This document shows positions 1-6,654 of a stretch of 14,009 nt of DNA, piece by piece. Under the pieces are notes generated by a model. The model worked only from the letters and a program-made list of their open reading frames with translations. It was not told where the DNA came from and made no database searches. Origin of the DNA: an uncultured Eubacteriales bacterium (GTDB lineage Bacteria > Bacillota > Clostridia > Peptostreptococcales > Anaerovoracaceae); NCBI GenBank assembly GCA_902803185.1, contig CADCOV010000085.1, forward strand, positions 1 to 14,009. The letters are read 5' to 3'. Both the position numbers and the translations under genes were made by a program. Each line of letters opens with the position of its first letter. The stretch's first letter is position 1.

Positions 1-41
1 AGCCCGATCTGCAAACTGTATTTTTTGTACCTTTCAGCCAT
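1..41 (-). CDS. 5' end of an unidentified gene (partial)
   Basis: An ATG lies 23 bases downstream of the stop of the 67-residue gene. It is preceded by GAGGGA with a 7-base spacer, a plausible ribosome binding site. The frame stays open to the window edge and reads MAERYKKYSLQIG. This is only 13 codons, so no family can be assigned. Spacing and strand suggest it is the fourth gene of the operon that starts with the sigma-54 activator. The alternative is a chance open frame in an intergenic region. Confidence 0.5.
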   Translation of the reverse strand, partial: MAERYKKYSLQIG

Positions 42-64
42 CCAATGATCCCTCACTCTTAAAA

Positions 65-268
65 TCAGCCGATGCAGTTCATGATCACGCTGATCATCAT
101 TTCCTTTTCCTCCGGTCTGGATTCTGCGACCATGATAGTAAGTGCAACCAGCGTATGATCATCCAGAAGCTTCTCGCCAGCCTCGTCATAGAGGATCCCG
201 TTCCGATCCAGATACGGGGAGATCCTTCCGTAGGCCTCCCTGACCTCTTCTGCGGTGAATGTACCCAT
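65..268 (-). CDS. small protein of unknown function (67 aa)
   Basis: The product is a 67-residue soluble, acidic protein that I do not recognise. It begins MGTFTAEEVREAYGRISPYL and is probably mostly helical, with no membrane segment, signal peptide or cysteine cluster (one Cys near the C-terminus). An in-frame ATG at 301 would overlap the TIR gene. The ATG at 268 is preferred because AAAGGGGAG sits just upstream and leaves a 13-base gap after the TIR stop codon. It lies directly behind the TIR-domain gene in the same orientation, so the two are probably co-transcribed. It could be an accessory or regulatory partner of the TIR protein, but that rests on position alone. Confidence 0.75.
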   Translation of the reverse strand: MGTFTAEEVREAYGRISPYLDRNGILYDEAGEKLLDDHTLVALTIMVAESRPEEKEMMISVIMNCIG

Positions 269-281
269 CGTCAACTCCCCT

Positions 282-1805
282 TTATGCCTCTTCCCTGCCA
301 TGCACGTAACACACCGTCTCCGCGGTCATGCGGACGACGTCTCCCAGTGCCCTGTTATAGTGGTCGTTCTTGTCCAGATGGGTCTCGTTGTAGACCAGGA
401 AACTCTTTATGGTCAGCTCCGCCGGCGCTTTGACCGCCTCGCTCACTTTTACCCGGAAGCGGATGACGCCGGTGACGCCCTCGCCGAAGAGACCGGTATT
501 GATCCCGTTGCTCACGAGATGATCCGAAAGCGGCTGCCCATCCACGTGCGGGATCGCGTAGAGGACCACGGAGCCCGGGACGAGCTCCATCCCCTCCGGC
601 AGTTCGGTCCGGAAGGTGACGTAGTCGATGTCGTCGAAATGGTCGTTTCTGAGCTCCATCCTGCAGGAGACCTCGTCCCCCGGCAGCACGGCGATCCGCT
701 CTCCGTAGTTCCGCCTGTCCACCGACGCCGTCTGCGAGAAGGCCACCTGCCGGATCGGCTTGACGGTGAACTGGAAGGTGATCCTACCGCTGTACTGCAT
801 GCCCCCCGGAAGGATGCCGCTGAATTTGTTGCAACCCAGGTAGACGCCCTCGGAGAAGAGCTGGGTGCCGAGCGTTTCCCCGCTCAGCTTGCCGTAGTTA
901 TACAGTTTGGCGGAAGCAAGCTTGAATTCGATGACCGCATCCTCCGCGCAATACAGGGCGACCTGGTCCCAGACCTCCTGCGGTTTCCCGTTAAAACAGC
1001 CGACGGTCGCCTGCAGGATCTCCGGCTTGCCCGCCTTGAGCGTCTCCGGGAGTTTGACGGCAGCCTTCACCTTCACCGCAATGGCCTTGCCGGAGGCATT
1101 CAGATGCGGATCGCCGTCGTTGTTGTAGAACAGCTCCGCCGTATAGGTCATGCCCGGCTGCAGGACGACGAAGTGGCCCTCCCTGCCCCGGGGCGCCCCT
1201 TTGATCGACAGGAAATGGCGCTCGTCCCCGTAGATCGGGTTGTCCACGACGGAATTGAAGACCGGGTGGTCCGGCAGCTCGTCAAAGTAGAAGCCCTCCC
1301 TGGCCGGTCCCCAGTTCTCCCCTTCCACGTAGCGGAAGGTATCCCGGCAGGCCTCCAGCTTGCCGCTTTCGATCAAAGCCTTCGCGATGTTCTCCGCCGA
1401 AACGCCTGCCCCCTGGATCACCTGCTTGGTGTCGATGATCATCCTGAGGCCGCCGGAGAGGTCCGCCTCCTCCAGCTGCACCGACAACAGCGGCAGCACG
1501 CTCTCGTCGAAGACCTCCTCGGTCTCGCTGTCCCGGCGCTTCATCTCCGCATCCGCGGCGTAGATCTCATCCCTGCAGTAAGGAGAGCGCGCAGAATTCT
1601 TCGTGCGCATGTAGAGGAAGGCTCTGCAGTCCCGGATCCGGTCCGCCAGCTCGTCCCTCCAGTCGTTGCCGGCGTGCAGCCCCTCGTCGTACCAGACGTG
1701 GTAGCCGTTGTCCTGCAGCAGCTCGATGATCGGAAAGACTCTGTCCCTGTCCGCATGGGCATAGCTCACAAAGATGAATGGTTTATTTCCCTGATAGCTT
1801 CTCAT
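282..1805 (-). CDS. TIR-domain protein with C-terminal DUF11/surface-protein-like modules
   Basis: The product is 507 aa. Residues about 8-150 form a TIR_2-type domain: FIFVSYAHADRDRV at the first strand, GYHVWYDEGL around 34-43, and SPYCRDEI at 74-81. E80 in that last motif matches the position of the catalytic glutamate of NAD-cleaving TIR domains. Residues about 170-350 contain FNSVVDNPIYGDERHF and a later VWDQVALY motif, resembling beta-rich modules common in Gram-positive surface proteins. Residues about 355-505 resemble a DUF11-like beta-sandwich (PGDEVSCRMELRND, LPEGMELVPGSV). No signal peptide, membrane segment or sorting signal is visible, so the protein is probably cytoplasmic. The ATG at 1805 follows AAAGGAG. 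The gene starts 29 bases after the sigma-54 activator and precedes the 67-residue gene. By family knowledge it may be an NADase or a protein-interaction scaffold; its role here, including any part in defence, is not shown. Confidence 0.88.
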   Translation of the reverse strand: MRSYQGNKPFIFVSYAHADRDRVFPIIELLQDNGYHVWYDEGLHAGNDWRDELADRIRDCRAFLYMRTKNSARSPYCRDEIYAADAEMKRRDSETEEVFDESVLPLLSVQLEEADLSGGLRMIIDTKQVIQGAGVSAENIAKALIESGKLEACRDTFRYVEGENWGPAREGFYFDELPDHPVFNSVVDNPIYGDERHFLSIKGAPRGREGHFVVLQPGMTYTAELFYNNDGDPHLNASGKAIAVKVKAAVKLPETLKAGKPEILQATVGCFNGKPQEVWDQVALYCAEDAVIEFKLASAKLYNYGKLSGETLGTQLFSEGVYLGCNKFSGILPGGMQYSGRITFQFTVKPIRQVAFSQTASVDRRNYGERIAVLPGDEVSCRMELRNDHFDDIDYVTFRTELPEGMELVPGSVVLYAIPHVDGQPLSDHLVSNGINTGLFGEGVTGVIRFRVKVSEAVKAPAELTIKSFLVYNETHLDKNDHYNRALGDVVRMTAETVCYVHGREEA

Positions 1806-1834
1806 TTCCTGCTCCTTTCAAACGGGCATCCCGC

Positions 1835-3217
1835 CTATTTCCCCAGCTTGTAGTACAGAGAGGACAAAGAGATGCCCAGGGCCTTCGCCGCGGCCCGCTT
1901 CCCCTCCGTGGTATCCCCGTAGGTCTCAAGGGCCTTCCGGATCTCGTCCTTTTCGAATTCCTTCACCCGGTTGGTAAGGGCCCCGGCGTAGATCTTCTCC
2001 TGCCGCGGCGCCCGCTTCTCGGACGGGGCCGCCTCTCCCGGCGCACCGCCGCCCCTCAGGTAGGCGGCCATGATCGGCGGCAGGCTGTCCAAGGTGACCA
2101 CCCCGTCCCGGGCCAGCATGGCGGAATACTCCACGATGTTCTTGAGCTCCCGGATGTTGCCCGGCCACGGATAGATCTGGGAGACCGCCTTCACCTCCTC
2201 CGCCACGGTGTAGTGCCGCTTGTTCTGGATCTCCGCGCCCCGGAGGAACTCCTGCGCCAGCAGGAACACGTCTTCGAGCCGCTCCCGGAGCGGCGGGACG
2301 TTGACCGGCGCAACCGCGATCCGGTAGTAGAGGTCGGAGCGGAAGGCCTTGTCCCTGACCCGCTGCATCAGGTCCACGTTGCAGGCCGAGATGACGCGGA
2401 AGTCCACGTCGATCTCTTTGATCCCGCCGATCCGGCGCATCTTCTTCTCCTGCAGCACCCTGAGGAGCTTGGCCTGCAGGTCCGGGTCCATCTCGGAGAT
2501 CTCGTCCAGGAAGACCGTACCTCCCTCCGCCGCCTCCAGAAGGCCCGGCTTGCCGCCCTTCCTGGCGCCGGTGAAGGCCCCCTCCTCGTAGCCGAAGAGC
2601 TCGCTCTCCAGCATGGTCTTGGTGAAGGCGGCGCAGTTCACCGCGACAAAAGGCTCTGCCCGCCGTTCGCTTTCGTTATGGATCGCCTGGGCGAAGAGCT
2701 CCTTGCCGACGCCGCTCTCCCCCTGCAGGAGGACGTTCACGTCGAAACCGGCGATCCGCCTCGCCAGGTCCACGGTCTCCCGGATCACCGGGCTTTCCCC
2801 CAGGATATCGTCAAAGGTGTAGCGGGTCCCGTTGGTCAGGTTCATCCGGATCCGCAGCTTCTCCTCTTCCTCTTCCAGCTCCTGCATCTTGTCCACCAGG
2901 AGGTTCACGTCTTTCAGGTAGGTGACGATGGAGACCGTCCCCTTCACCTTTCCCTCCTCCCGGATCGGGTAGATGTCCGCGAAGTACTCCTCCCCGTTCT
3001 CCACCCGGTAGAGGGACTGCAGGGGCTCTCCGGTCTCCAGGACCTCCGGCGCCCTTGCGCCGGGCCGCACCTCCCGGAGGCGCTTTCCCTTCACATCCTC
3101 GAGCCGGACCCCGATGAATCGGCTGTAGCTCTCGTTGAAGTACTCGATCCTGCTCTCTTCGCCGCAGATCAGCACGCCCTGACCGATCTGATCCATCAAA
3201 TGTTTCCAGTCCTGCAT
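1835..3217 (-). CDS. sigma-54-dependent transcriptional activator (PAS-AAA+-Fis HTH)
   Basis: The product is 460 aa and is a bacterial enhancer-binding protein that drives open-complex formation by sigma-54 RNA polymerase. A PAS-like sensor domain covers residues about 1-105, followed by an acidic coiled linker at 108-124. The AAA+ core has Walker A GESGVGKE (166-173), the sigma-54-contacting GAFTGA loop (213-218), Walker B GGTVFLDEI (232-240), an FRSDLYYR arginine-finger region (292-299) and WPGNIREL (351-358). A Fis-type helix-turn-helix lies at about 436-459. There is no receiver domain, so the PAS domain probably senses a small ligand. An in-frame ATG at 3226 abuts AAAGG with no spacer. 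The ATG at 3217, 8-9 bases from that site, is preferred. The inferred target is the upstream CitMHS-AtuA operon, which has a sigma-54 promoter and inverted repeats matching the one on this gene's own promoter. Confidence 0.95.
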   Translation of the reverse strand: MQDWKHLMDQIGQGVLICGEESRIEYFNESYSRFIGVRLEDVKGKRLREVRPGARAPEVLETGEPLQSLYRVENGEEYFADIYPIREEGKVKGTVSIVTYLKDVNLLVDKMQELEEEEEKLRIRMNLTNGTRYTFDDILGESPVIRETVDLARRIAGFDVNVLLQGESGVGKELFAQAIHNESERRAEPFVAVNCAAFTKTMLESELFGYEEGAFTGARKGGKPGLLEAAEGGTVFLDEISEMDPDLQAKLLRVLQEKKMRRIGGIKEIDVDFRVISACNVDLMQRVRDKAFRSDLYYRIAVAPVNVPPLRERLEDVFLLAQEFLRGAEIQNKRHYTVAEEVKAVSQIYPWPGNIRELKNIVEYSAMLARDGVVTLDSLPPIMAAYLRGGGAPGEAAPSEKRAPRQEKIYAGALTNRVKEFEKDEIRKALETYGDTTEGKRAAAKALGISLSSLYYKLGK

Positions 3218-3242
3218 GGTTCCCATCCTTTCTGCTGCCTCG

Positions 3243-3271
3243 ATTATACAGGACGGCGGGCTTCATTTCCA
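3243..3271 (-). promoter_or_regulatory. sigma-70-type promoter of the sigma-54 activator gene
   Basis: On the - strand, a perfect TATAAT (3243-3248) lies 17 bp downstream of TGGAAA (3266-3271), a 4/6 match to the -35 consensus. The predicted start is near 3236, giving a leader of about 20 nt that carries AAAGG before the ATG at 3217. The -35 hexamer is exactly one arm of the inverted repeat at 3265-3284, so a protein bound there should block this promoter. Confidence 0.7.
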
Positions 3272-3284
3272 GTATTTTGGAAAT
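3265..3284. promoter_or_regulatory. inverted-repeat operator over the activator's -35 box
   Basis: ATTTCCA and TGGAAAT form a perfect 7-bp inverted repeat around a 6-bp spacer (GTATTT). Three repeats with the same TTCCR-N6-YGGAA layout lie upstream of the sigma-54 promoter of the neighbouring operon. The position over the -35 element points to autorepression, as known for other sigma-54 activators such as PspF and NtrC. That the activator binds here is inferred from the shared motif. Confidence 0.7.
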
Positions 3285-3285
3285 C

Positions 3286-3329
3286 AAAAAGGGACAGCCC
3301 CCCGCCATGCAGGCGGATGGGGCCGTCCC
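3286..3329 (-). terminator. rho-independent terminator of the CitMHS-AtuA operon
   Basis: On the - strand, GGGACGGCCCC pairs with GGGGCTGTCCC and an inner CCGCC pairs with GGCGG. This gives a long GC-rich stem (3291-3329) with a short TGCAT loop, followed directly by TTTTT (3286-3290). It begins 25 bases after the stop of the 99-residue AtuA-domain gene. Its T-tract ends 1 base from the operator of the next gene, so it separates the two transcription units sharply. Confidence 0.9.
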
Positions 3330-3354
3330 AATCGTTTTTGTTCAGTTAGAGGTC

Positions 3355-3654
3355 CTAGATCTCCATGTCCAGCAGGTAGGAAGAGAATCCTTTTCCGTGC
3401 ATGTCGACGGAGAGGGATCTGGTCACGCCGCCGCCCAGGGCAGCCTGCATGACGAAGTTCAGCGCGCAGATGTTCGGGAGCTCGTAGCGGACCACGTCGC
3501 CCTTGACCATGCCCTTGAAGTGCTCTTTGACGCGCTCAGCGGTGACCTTCTCCTTCAGCATCTCGAAATCCTTCGGATCGTAAGCGATGAGAGAAACGTT
3601 GGAGATATTGCCCTTGTCACCCGTACGGGAGTGTGCGATTTCATACAGTTTCAT
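3355..3654 (-). CDS. AtuA C-terminal-domain protein (stand-alone small subunit)
   Basis: The product is 99 aa and resembles the C-terminal ferredoxin-fold-like domain of AtuA-family proteins. It begins MKLYEIAHSRTGDKGNISNV; the H-SRTGDKG-N-N motif near the N-terminus is typical of this domain. It has no membrane segments. The ATG is preceded by AGGAGG with a good spacer. The gene starts 18 bases after the stop of the 448-residue AtuA-family gene. Longer AtuA proteins carry both parts in one chain, so here the two genes probably encode partners of one complex. The reaction is unknown. AtuA is named from acyclic terpene utilisation in Pseudomonas, but family members occur in many bacteria that do not use terpenes. 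Confidence 0.88.
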   Translation of the reverse strand: MKLYEIAHSRTGDKGNISNVSLIAYDPKDFEMLKEKVTAERVKEHFKGMVKGDVVRYELPNICALNFVMQAALGGGVTRSLSVDMHGKGFSSYLLDMEI

Positions 3655-3672
3655 TTCGGTACCTCCTGACTC

Positions 3673-5019
3673 TTATACCGTGAAGATCTCGACCGTCGGG
3701 GTCACGTCGTTCCTGTTCACCAGGATGGACGCCACGGAGACGATCTCTCTGGTCCGCTTGACAGCGCCGCAGCCGCCGGCCGGGCCGTTGGTGTAGAGGG
3801 CCTCGACCTCGTTCGGGATGATGTCGGCGACAGCCTTGGTGGAAGCGCGTCCCGCGACGCGGACTCTCACCTCGGACGGTTCTTCGTTATATTTGAAATC
3901 CGGATTCCAATAGAGGGAGTTGCAGCCGATGAGGTCGAACTTCAGCTCGTCGAACATGCCGTCGGCGACCAGGGCAAGTCTCTCTTTGATGATCTCGATG
4001 GCCAGCTTGGCTCTGCTCAGGCAGCCCGGGCCGCCGTAGCTGATCTCGCCGTCGCCGATGAAGCAGTCCTGATAGCCGATGGAGCACTTCAGGGTGTCGG
4101 TCTTCTCCTTGCCGGTGGCGCCTTCGACCACCACGTAGTCCTTGGCGGCCTCGGTGAACTTCACCTGCTTGAAATTCGCGACGACGTCCGGGGTCAGATA
4201 CTTCTCAGGATCGTGGATCTCGTAGACGATCTGCTCGGACAGCGTGGACGGTGTGACGACGCCGCCGGCGCCTTCCACCTTGGTGATGGCGAAGGATCCG
4301 TCCTCGCAGATCTCCGCGATCGGGAAGCCGAGGTGGCCCATGCCCGGAACGTCCTTCTTGCCCGGCTCGGCGTAGTAACCGCCGGTGGCCTGGCCGCCGC
4401 ACTCCAGGAGGTGGCCCATCATCGTGCCCTTGCCCAGCTTGTCCCAATCCTCCAGGGACCAGCCGAATTCGAAGATGGCCGGTGCCATGAAGATGGCCGG
4501 GTCGGCGACGCGGCCGGTGATGACCACGTCAGCGCCCTGCTCCAGGGCCTTGAGGATGCCCTCGACGCCCAGATACGCGTTGGCGGAAACGATCTTGCCC
4601 GGGAGCTTGCTGAGCGGCTCGTGGGTCTCCCAGACCTCGGTATCCATGTAGTTATCGATCATCGGGAGGATATCGTCACCGATGACGCAGGCGATCTTCA
4701 TGCCGGTGAGGCCGTGCTTCTCAGCGATCTCGACGCACTTCTTGGCCGCAGCCTGCGGGTTTGCGGAACCCATGTTGGTGATGAGCTTGACCTTGTGCTC
4801 CCAGCAGAGAGGCAGGGCCTTCTCCATGCGGTGCTCCAGGAGGCCGTTGTACCCCTTGGTCGGGTCCTTCAGCTTGGCCTGCTGGCCGATGGCGATAGTG
4901 CGCTCCGCAAGGCACTCATAGCTGATGTAGTCCAGGTTTCCCTTTTCGATGAGTTCGAGGGACGGTTCCAGGCGGTCGCCGGCATATCCGGCGCCGGATC
5001 CGATTCTGATCTTTTTCAT
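3673..5019 (-). CDS. acyclic terpene utilization AtuA family protein (DUF1446)
   Basis: The product is 448 aa, a soluble protein of the AtuA/DUF1446 family. Visible family features are RIGSGAGYAGDR (5-16), DYISYECLAERT (30-41), TNMGSANP (81-88), a GADVVITGRVADPAIF segment (162-177) and GHLLECGGQATGGYYAEP (202-219). The ATG at 5019 follows AAAGGA. The gene lies 27 bases after the CitMHS transporter gene and 18 bases before the AtuA C-terminal-domain gene, all under the sigma-54 promoter at 6470-6484. The biochemical activity of the family is not established to my knowledge. Pairing with a CitMHS carrier suggests it acts on an imported carboxylate or its CoA derivative. The terpene label should not be taken literally here. 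Confidence 0.92.
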   Translation of the reverse strand: MKKIRIGSGAGYAGDRLEPSLELIEKGNLDYISYECLAERTIAIGQQAKLKDPTKGYNGLLEHRMEKALPLCWEHKVKLITNMGSANPQAAAKKCVEIAEKHGLTGMKIACVIGDDILPMIDNYMDTEVWETHEPLSKLPGKIVSANAYLGVEGILKALEQGADVVITGRVADPAIFMAPAIFEFGWSLEDWDKLGKGTMMGHLLECGGQATGGYYAEPGKKDVPGMGHLGFPIAEICEDGSFAITKVEGAGGVVTPSTLSEQIVYEIHDPEKYLTPDVVANFKQVKFTEAAKDYVVVEGATGKEKTDTLKCSIGYQDCFIGDGEISYGGPGCLSRAKLAIEIIKERLALVADGMFDELKFDLIGCNSLYWNPDFKYNEEPSEVRVRVAGRASTKAVADIIPNEVEALYTNGPAGGCGAVKRTREIVSVASILVNRNDVTPTVEIFTV

Positions 5020-5046
5020 TTGATGGTTCCTTTCTTCAAAAGCGCG

Positions 5047-6408
5047 TTACAGCGAAACAGCTCCGGTGACGATGGCGACGACCAACATGATCAGGGAGAC
5101 CAGCCATGCCAGCGGCAGGGTCTTCTTCTGGTGCTCGCCCAGTTCCACGCCGGACAGACCGGTGAGGAGGAAGGTGGCGGCGGTCAGTGGGGAGATCGGG
5201 AAGCCCAGGGTCATCTGGCCCAGGATGGCGGCTCTGCCGATGTCCGCAGCGGCGATGCCGAAGCCCTGCGCGGTCTCAGCCAGCACCGGAAGGACGCCGT
5301 AGTAGAAGGAGTCCGGATCGAAGAGCAGGGAGGCCGGAGCGCTGATCACGCCGACGATGAGCGGGAAGAACCTGCCGAGGGCGGCCGGGATGATGGAGAC
5401 CAGAGCGCTGGCCATGGCGGTGATCATGCCGGTTCCCTTCATGATGCCGGTGAAGCAGCCCGCGGCGAAGAGCACGGAGCACATCATCAGGCAGCTCTTG
5501 GCGTGGGCGTCGACCCGCGCCTTGGAGTCTTTGACGTTCGGATAGTTGATGACCGTCGCGAGGACGTAGAATACCATGAAGACGACTGCCGGGGCGAATC
5601 CGGAGAACAGCAGGCTCAGGATCGCGGCGACGATGAGCAGCACGTTGATGATGAAGTTCTTCGGTCTCTCCAGCGCCTTCTCCTCCTCGGAGAGTTCCGG
5701 TTCCACATAGGCGGCCAGGGCGCCGGTGGAGGTGGCCAGGCGGCTCTTCTCGGCGCGGCCCAGCATGAAGGCGATGACGAAGACAGCGATGAGGCCGGCG
5801 ATGACGGCCGGCAGGTCCGGCATGAAGAAGCTGGTGACGTTGGCCTCACCCAGCGCGGTGGCCGCTCTGATGGTCGGGCCGCCCCACGGCAGGACGTTCA
5901 TGGTACCAGCGGAGAGCGCGACGATGGAAGCCAGGGTGGTCCTTCTCATGCCAAGCGCATCGTACAGCGGCAGCAGGGCCGGGATGCAGATGAGGAAGGT
6001 GACCGCGCCGGAGCCGTCCAGGTGGACGATGGCCGCCAGCAAAGCGGTGCCGATGCAGATCTTGATCGGATCGGTGCCGACCACGTGCAGGATCTTGCGG
6101 ATGATCGGACGGAAGGTGCCGGCATCGGTCAGGATCCCGAAGAACAGGATCGAGAAGATGAACATGACGCCGGTGGCGGCGACGGAGCCGATGCCCTGCG
6201 CGCCGGTGATGAAGCCGCCGAGGGCCTTGAAGTTGGCCGCGGCATCGATGACGCCCGGGGCGTTCTCCGCGTCAGTCACGAAGAAGAAGCAGGAGATGAT
6301 GCCGGTCACGACCGGAACGGCGATGAGGGCGACGAGTGGGGAAAGTTTCTTGGTCATGATGAGAACGAGCATCAGGATGACCGTCAAGAATCCCAGGACT
6401 GCTAACAT
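5047..6408 (-). CDS. CitMHS family metal-citrate/carboxylate:proton symporter
   Basis: The product is 453 aa and hydrophobic throughout, with about 11-12 membrane segments, the expected size for CitMHS carriers. Typical segments are the N-terminal LAVLGFLTVILMLVLIMTKK, LSPLVALIAVPVV, the HLDGSGAVTFLICIPALLPL stretch and TMNVLPWGGPTIRAATALGE. Characterised members (Bacillus CitM and CitH) import citrate complexed with divalent metal together with protons. The substrate here may be another di- or tricarboxylate. AAAGGAGG lies 9 bases before the ATG. It is the first gene of a three-gene operon with two AtuA-type proteins and carries a sigma-54 promoter about 60-75 bp upstream, so expression should depend on a sigma-54 activator, most likely the one encoded at 1835-3217. 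Confidence 0.93.
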   Translation of the reverse strand: MLAVLGFLTVILMLVLIMTKKLSPLVALIAVPVVTGIISCFFFVTDAENAPGVIDAAANFKALGGFITGAQGIGSVAATGVMFIFSILFFGILTDAGTFRPIIRKILHVVGTDPIKICIGTALLAAIVHLDGSGAVTFLICIPALLPLYDALGMRRTTLASIVALSAGTMNVLPWGGPTIRAATALGEANVTSFFMPDLPAVIAGLIAVFVIAFMLGRAEKSRLATSTGALAAYVEPELSEEEKALERPKNFIINVLLIVAAILSLLFSGFAPAVVFMVFYVLATVINYPNVKDSKARVDAHAKSCLMMCSVLFAAGCFTGIMKGTGMITAMASALVSIIPAALGRFFPLIVGVISAPASLLFDPDSFYYGVLPVLAETAQGFGIAAADIGRAAILGQMTLGFPISPLTAATFLLTGLSGVELGEHQKKTLPLAWLVSLIMLVVAIVTGAVSL

Positions 6409-6469
6409 TGGATGATTCCTCCTTTATGATGATGAATGATTGGGATGTATTGCCTACGCCCACATATCA

Positions 6470-6484
6470 GCAAAGGCTGTGCCA
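6470..6484 (-). promoter_or_regulatory. sigma-54 (-24/-12) promoter of the CitMHS-AtuA operon
   Basis: On the - strand the sequence is TGGCAC-AGCCT-TTGC followed by T, a full match to the TGGCAC-N5-TTGC sigma-54 consensus. The invariant GG (6483-6482) and GC (6471-6470) are separated by the required 10 bases. The predicted start is near 6458, leaving a 50-nt leader with a strong AAAGGAGG before the CitMHS ATG. A sigma-54 activator is encoded just beyond the operon, which supports the call. Confidence 0.92.
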
Positions 6485-6518
6485 AAAAATAACAAACTGC
6501 CCTTCGCGGACAGTTTGT
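6484..6518 (-). terminator. rho-independent terminator of the symporter-fusion operon
   Basis: On the - strand, ACAAACTG pairs perfectly with CAGTTTGT (6511-6518 with 6492-6499), extended by CC/GG around a small GCGA-type loop, then TTATTTTTT. It lies about 135 bases past the stop of the gene ending at 6655. The T-tract runs straight into the TGGCAC of the sigma-54 promoter, so the promoter is insulated from upstream read-through. Confidence 0.85.
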
Positions 6519-6605
6519 GAATCATTTCACGGGCAAAGCCGTATTTTCCAACGTTTCGTTTTTTTGCGTGCCGGCGGTCCCTCATCGGGTCCCTGGCGGC
6601 CGGCG

Positions 6606-6623
6606 ATTCCGGTATCTCGGAAT
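6606..6623. promoter_or_regulatory. upstream activator site A (inverted repeat)
   Basis: ATTCCG-GTATCT-CGGAAT is a perfect 6-bp inverted repeat with a 6-bp spacer. Its centre is about 157 bp upstream of the predicted sigma-54 start site, a normal distance for an enhancer-like site. It has the same TTCCR-N6-YGGAA layout as sites B and C and the operator at 3265-3284. Confidence 0.7.
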
Positions 6624-6633
6624 TCCCTTCGGA

Positions 6634-6651
6634 TTTCCACGATTTTGGAAA
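6634..6651. promoter_or_regulatory. upstream activator site B (inverted repeat)
   Basis: TTTCCA-CGATTT-TGGAAA is a perfect 6-bp inverted repeat with a 6-bp spacer, centred about 185 bp upstream of the predicted sigma-54 start and 28 bp from site A. Both arms are identical to those of the operator over the activator's own promoter. Confidence 0.75.
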
Positions 6652-6654
6652 CAA

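Noticed and set aside
1806..1834. Small hairpin (CGGG-ATG-CCCG followed by TTT) between the activator and the TIR gene
   Set aside because: A four-base stem and three T are too weak for a terminator, and a ribosome binding site follows directly. Co-transcription is more likely.
255..1853. 532-residue open frame on the + strand opposite the TIR gene
   Set aside because: It is an antisense shadow of a gene with clear TIR motifs and a proper ribosome binding site.
1778..3349. 523-residue open frame on the + strand opposite the sigma-54 activator
   Set aside because: It is an antisense shadow. The opposite strand carries Walker A, GAFTGA, Walker B and a Fis helix-turn-helix in order.
4213..6405. 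730-residue open frame on the + strand opposite the AtuA and CitMHS genes
   Set aside because: It is an antisense shadow in GC-rich DNA: low complexity, rich in Asp, Glu, Arg, Gly and His, with no recognisable domain. It spans two clear genes on the other strand.
6570..6604. GC-rich inverted repeat bounded by GCCGGC as a possible terminator
   Set aside because: On the - strand it is followed by an A-run, not a T-run, and a better terminator lies 50 bases further on. It is kept only as a possible structural element.
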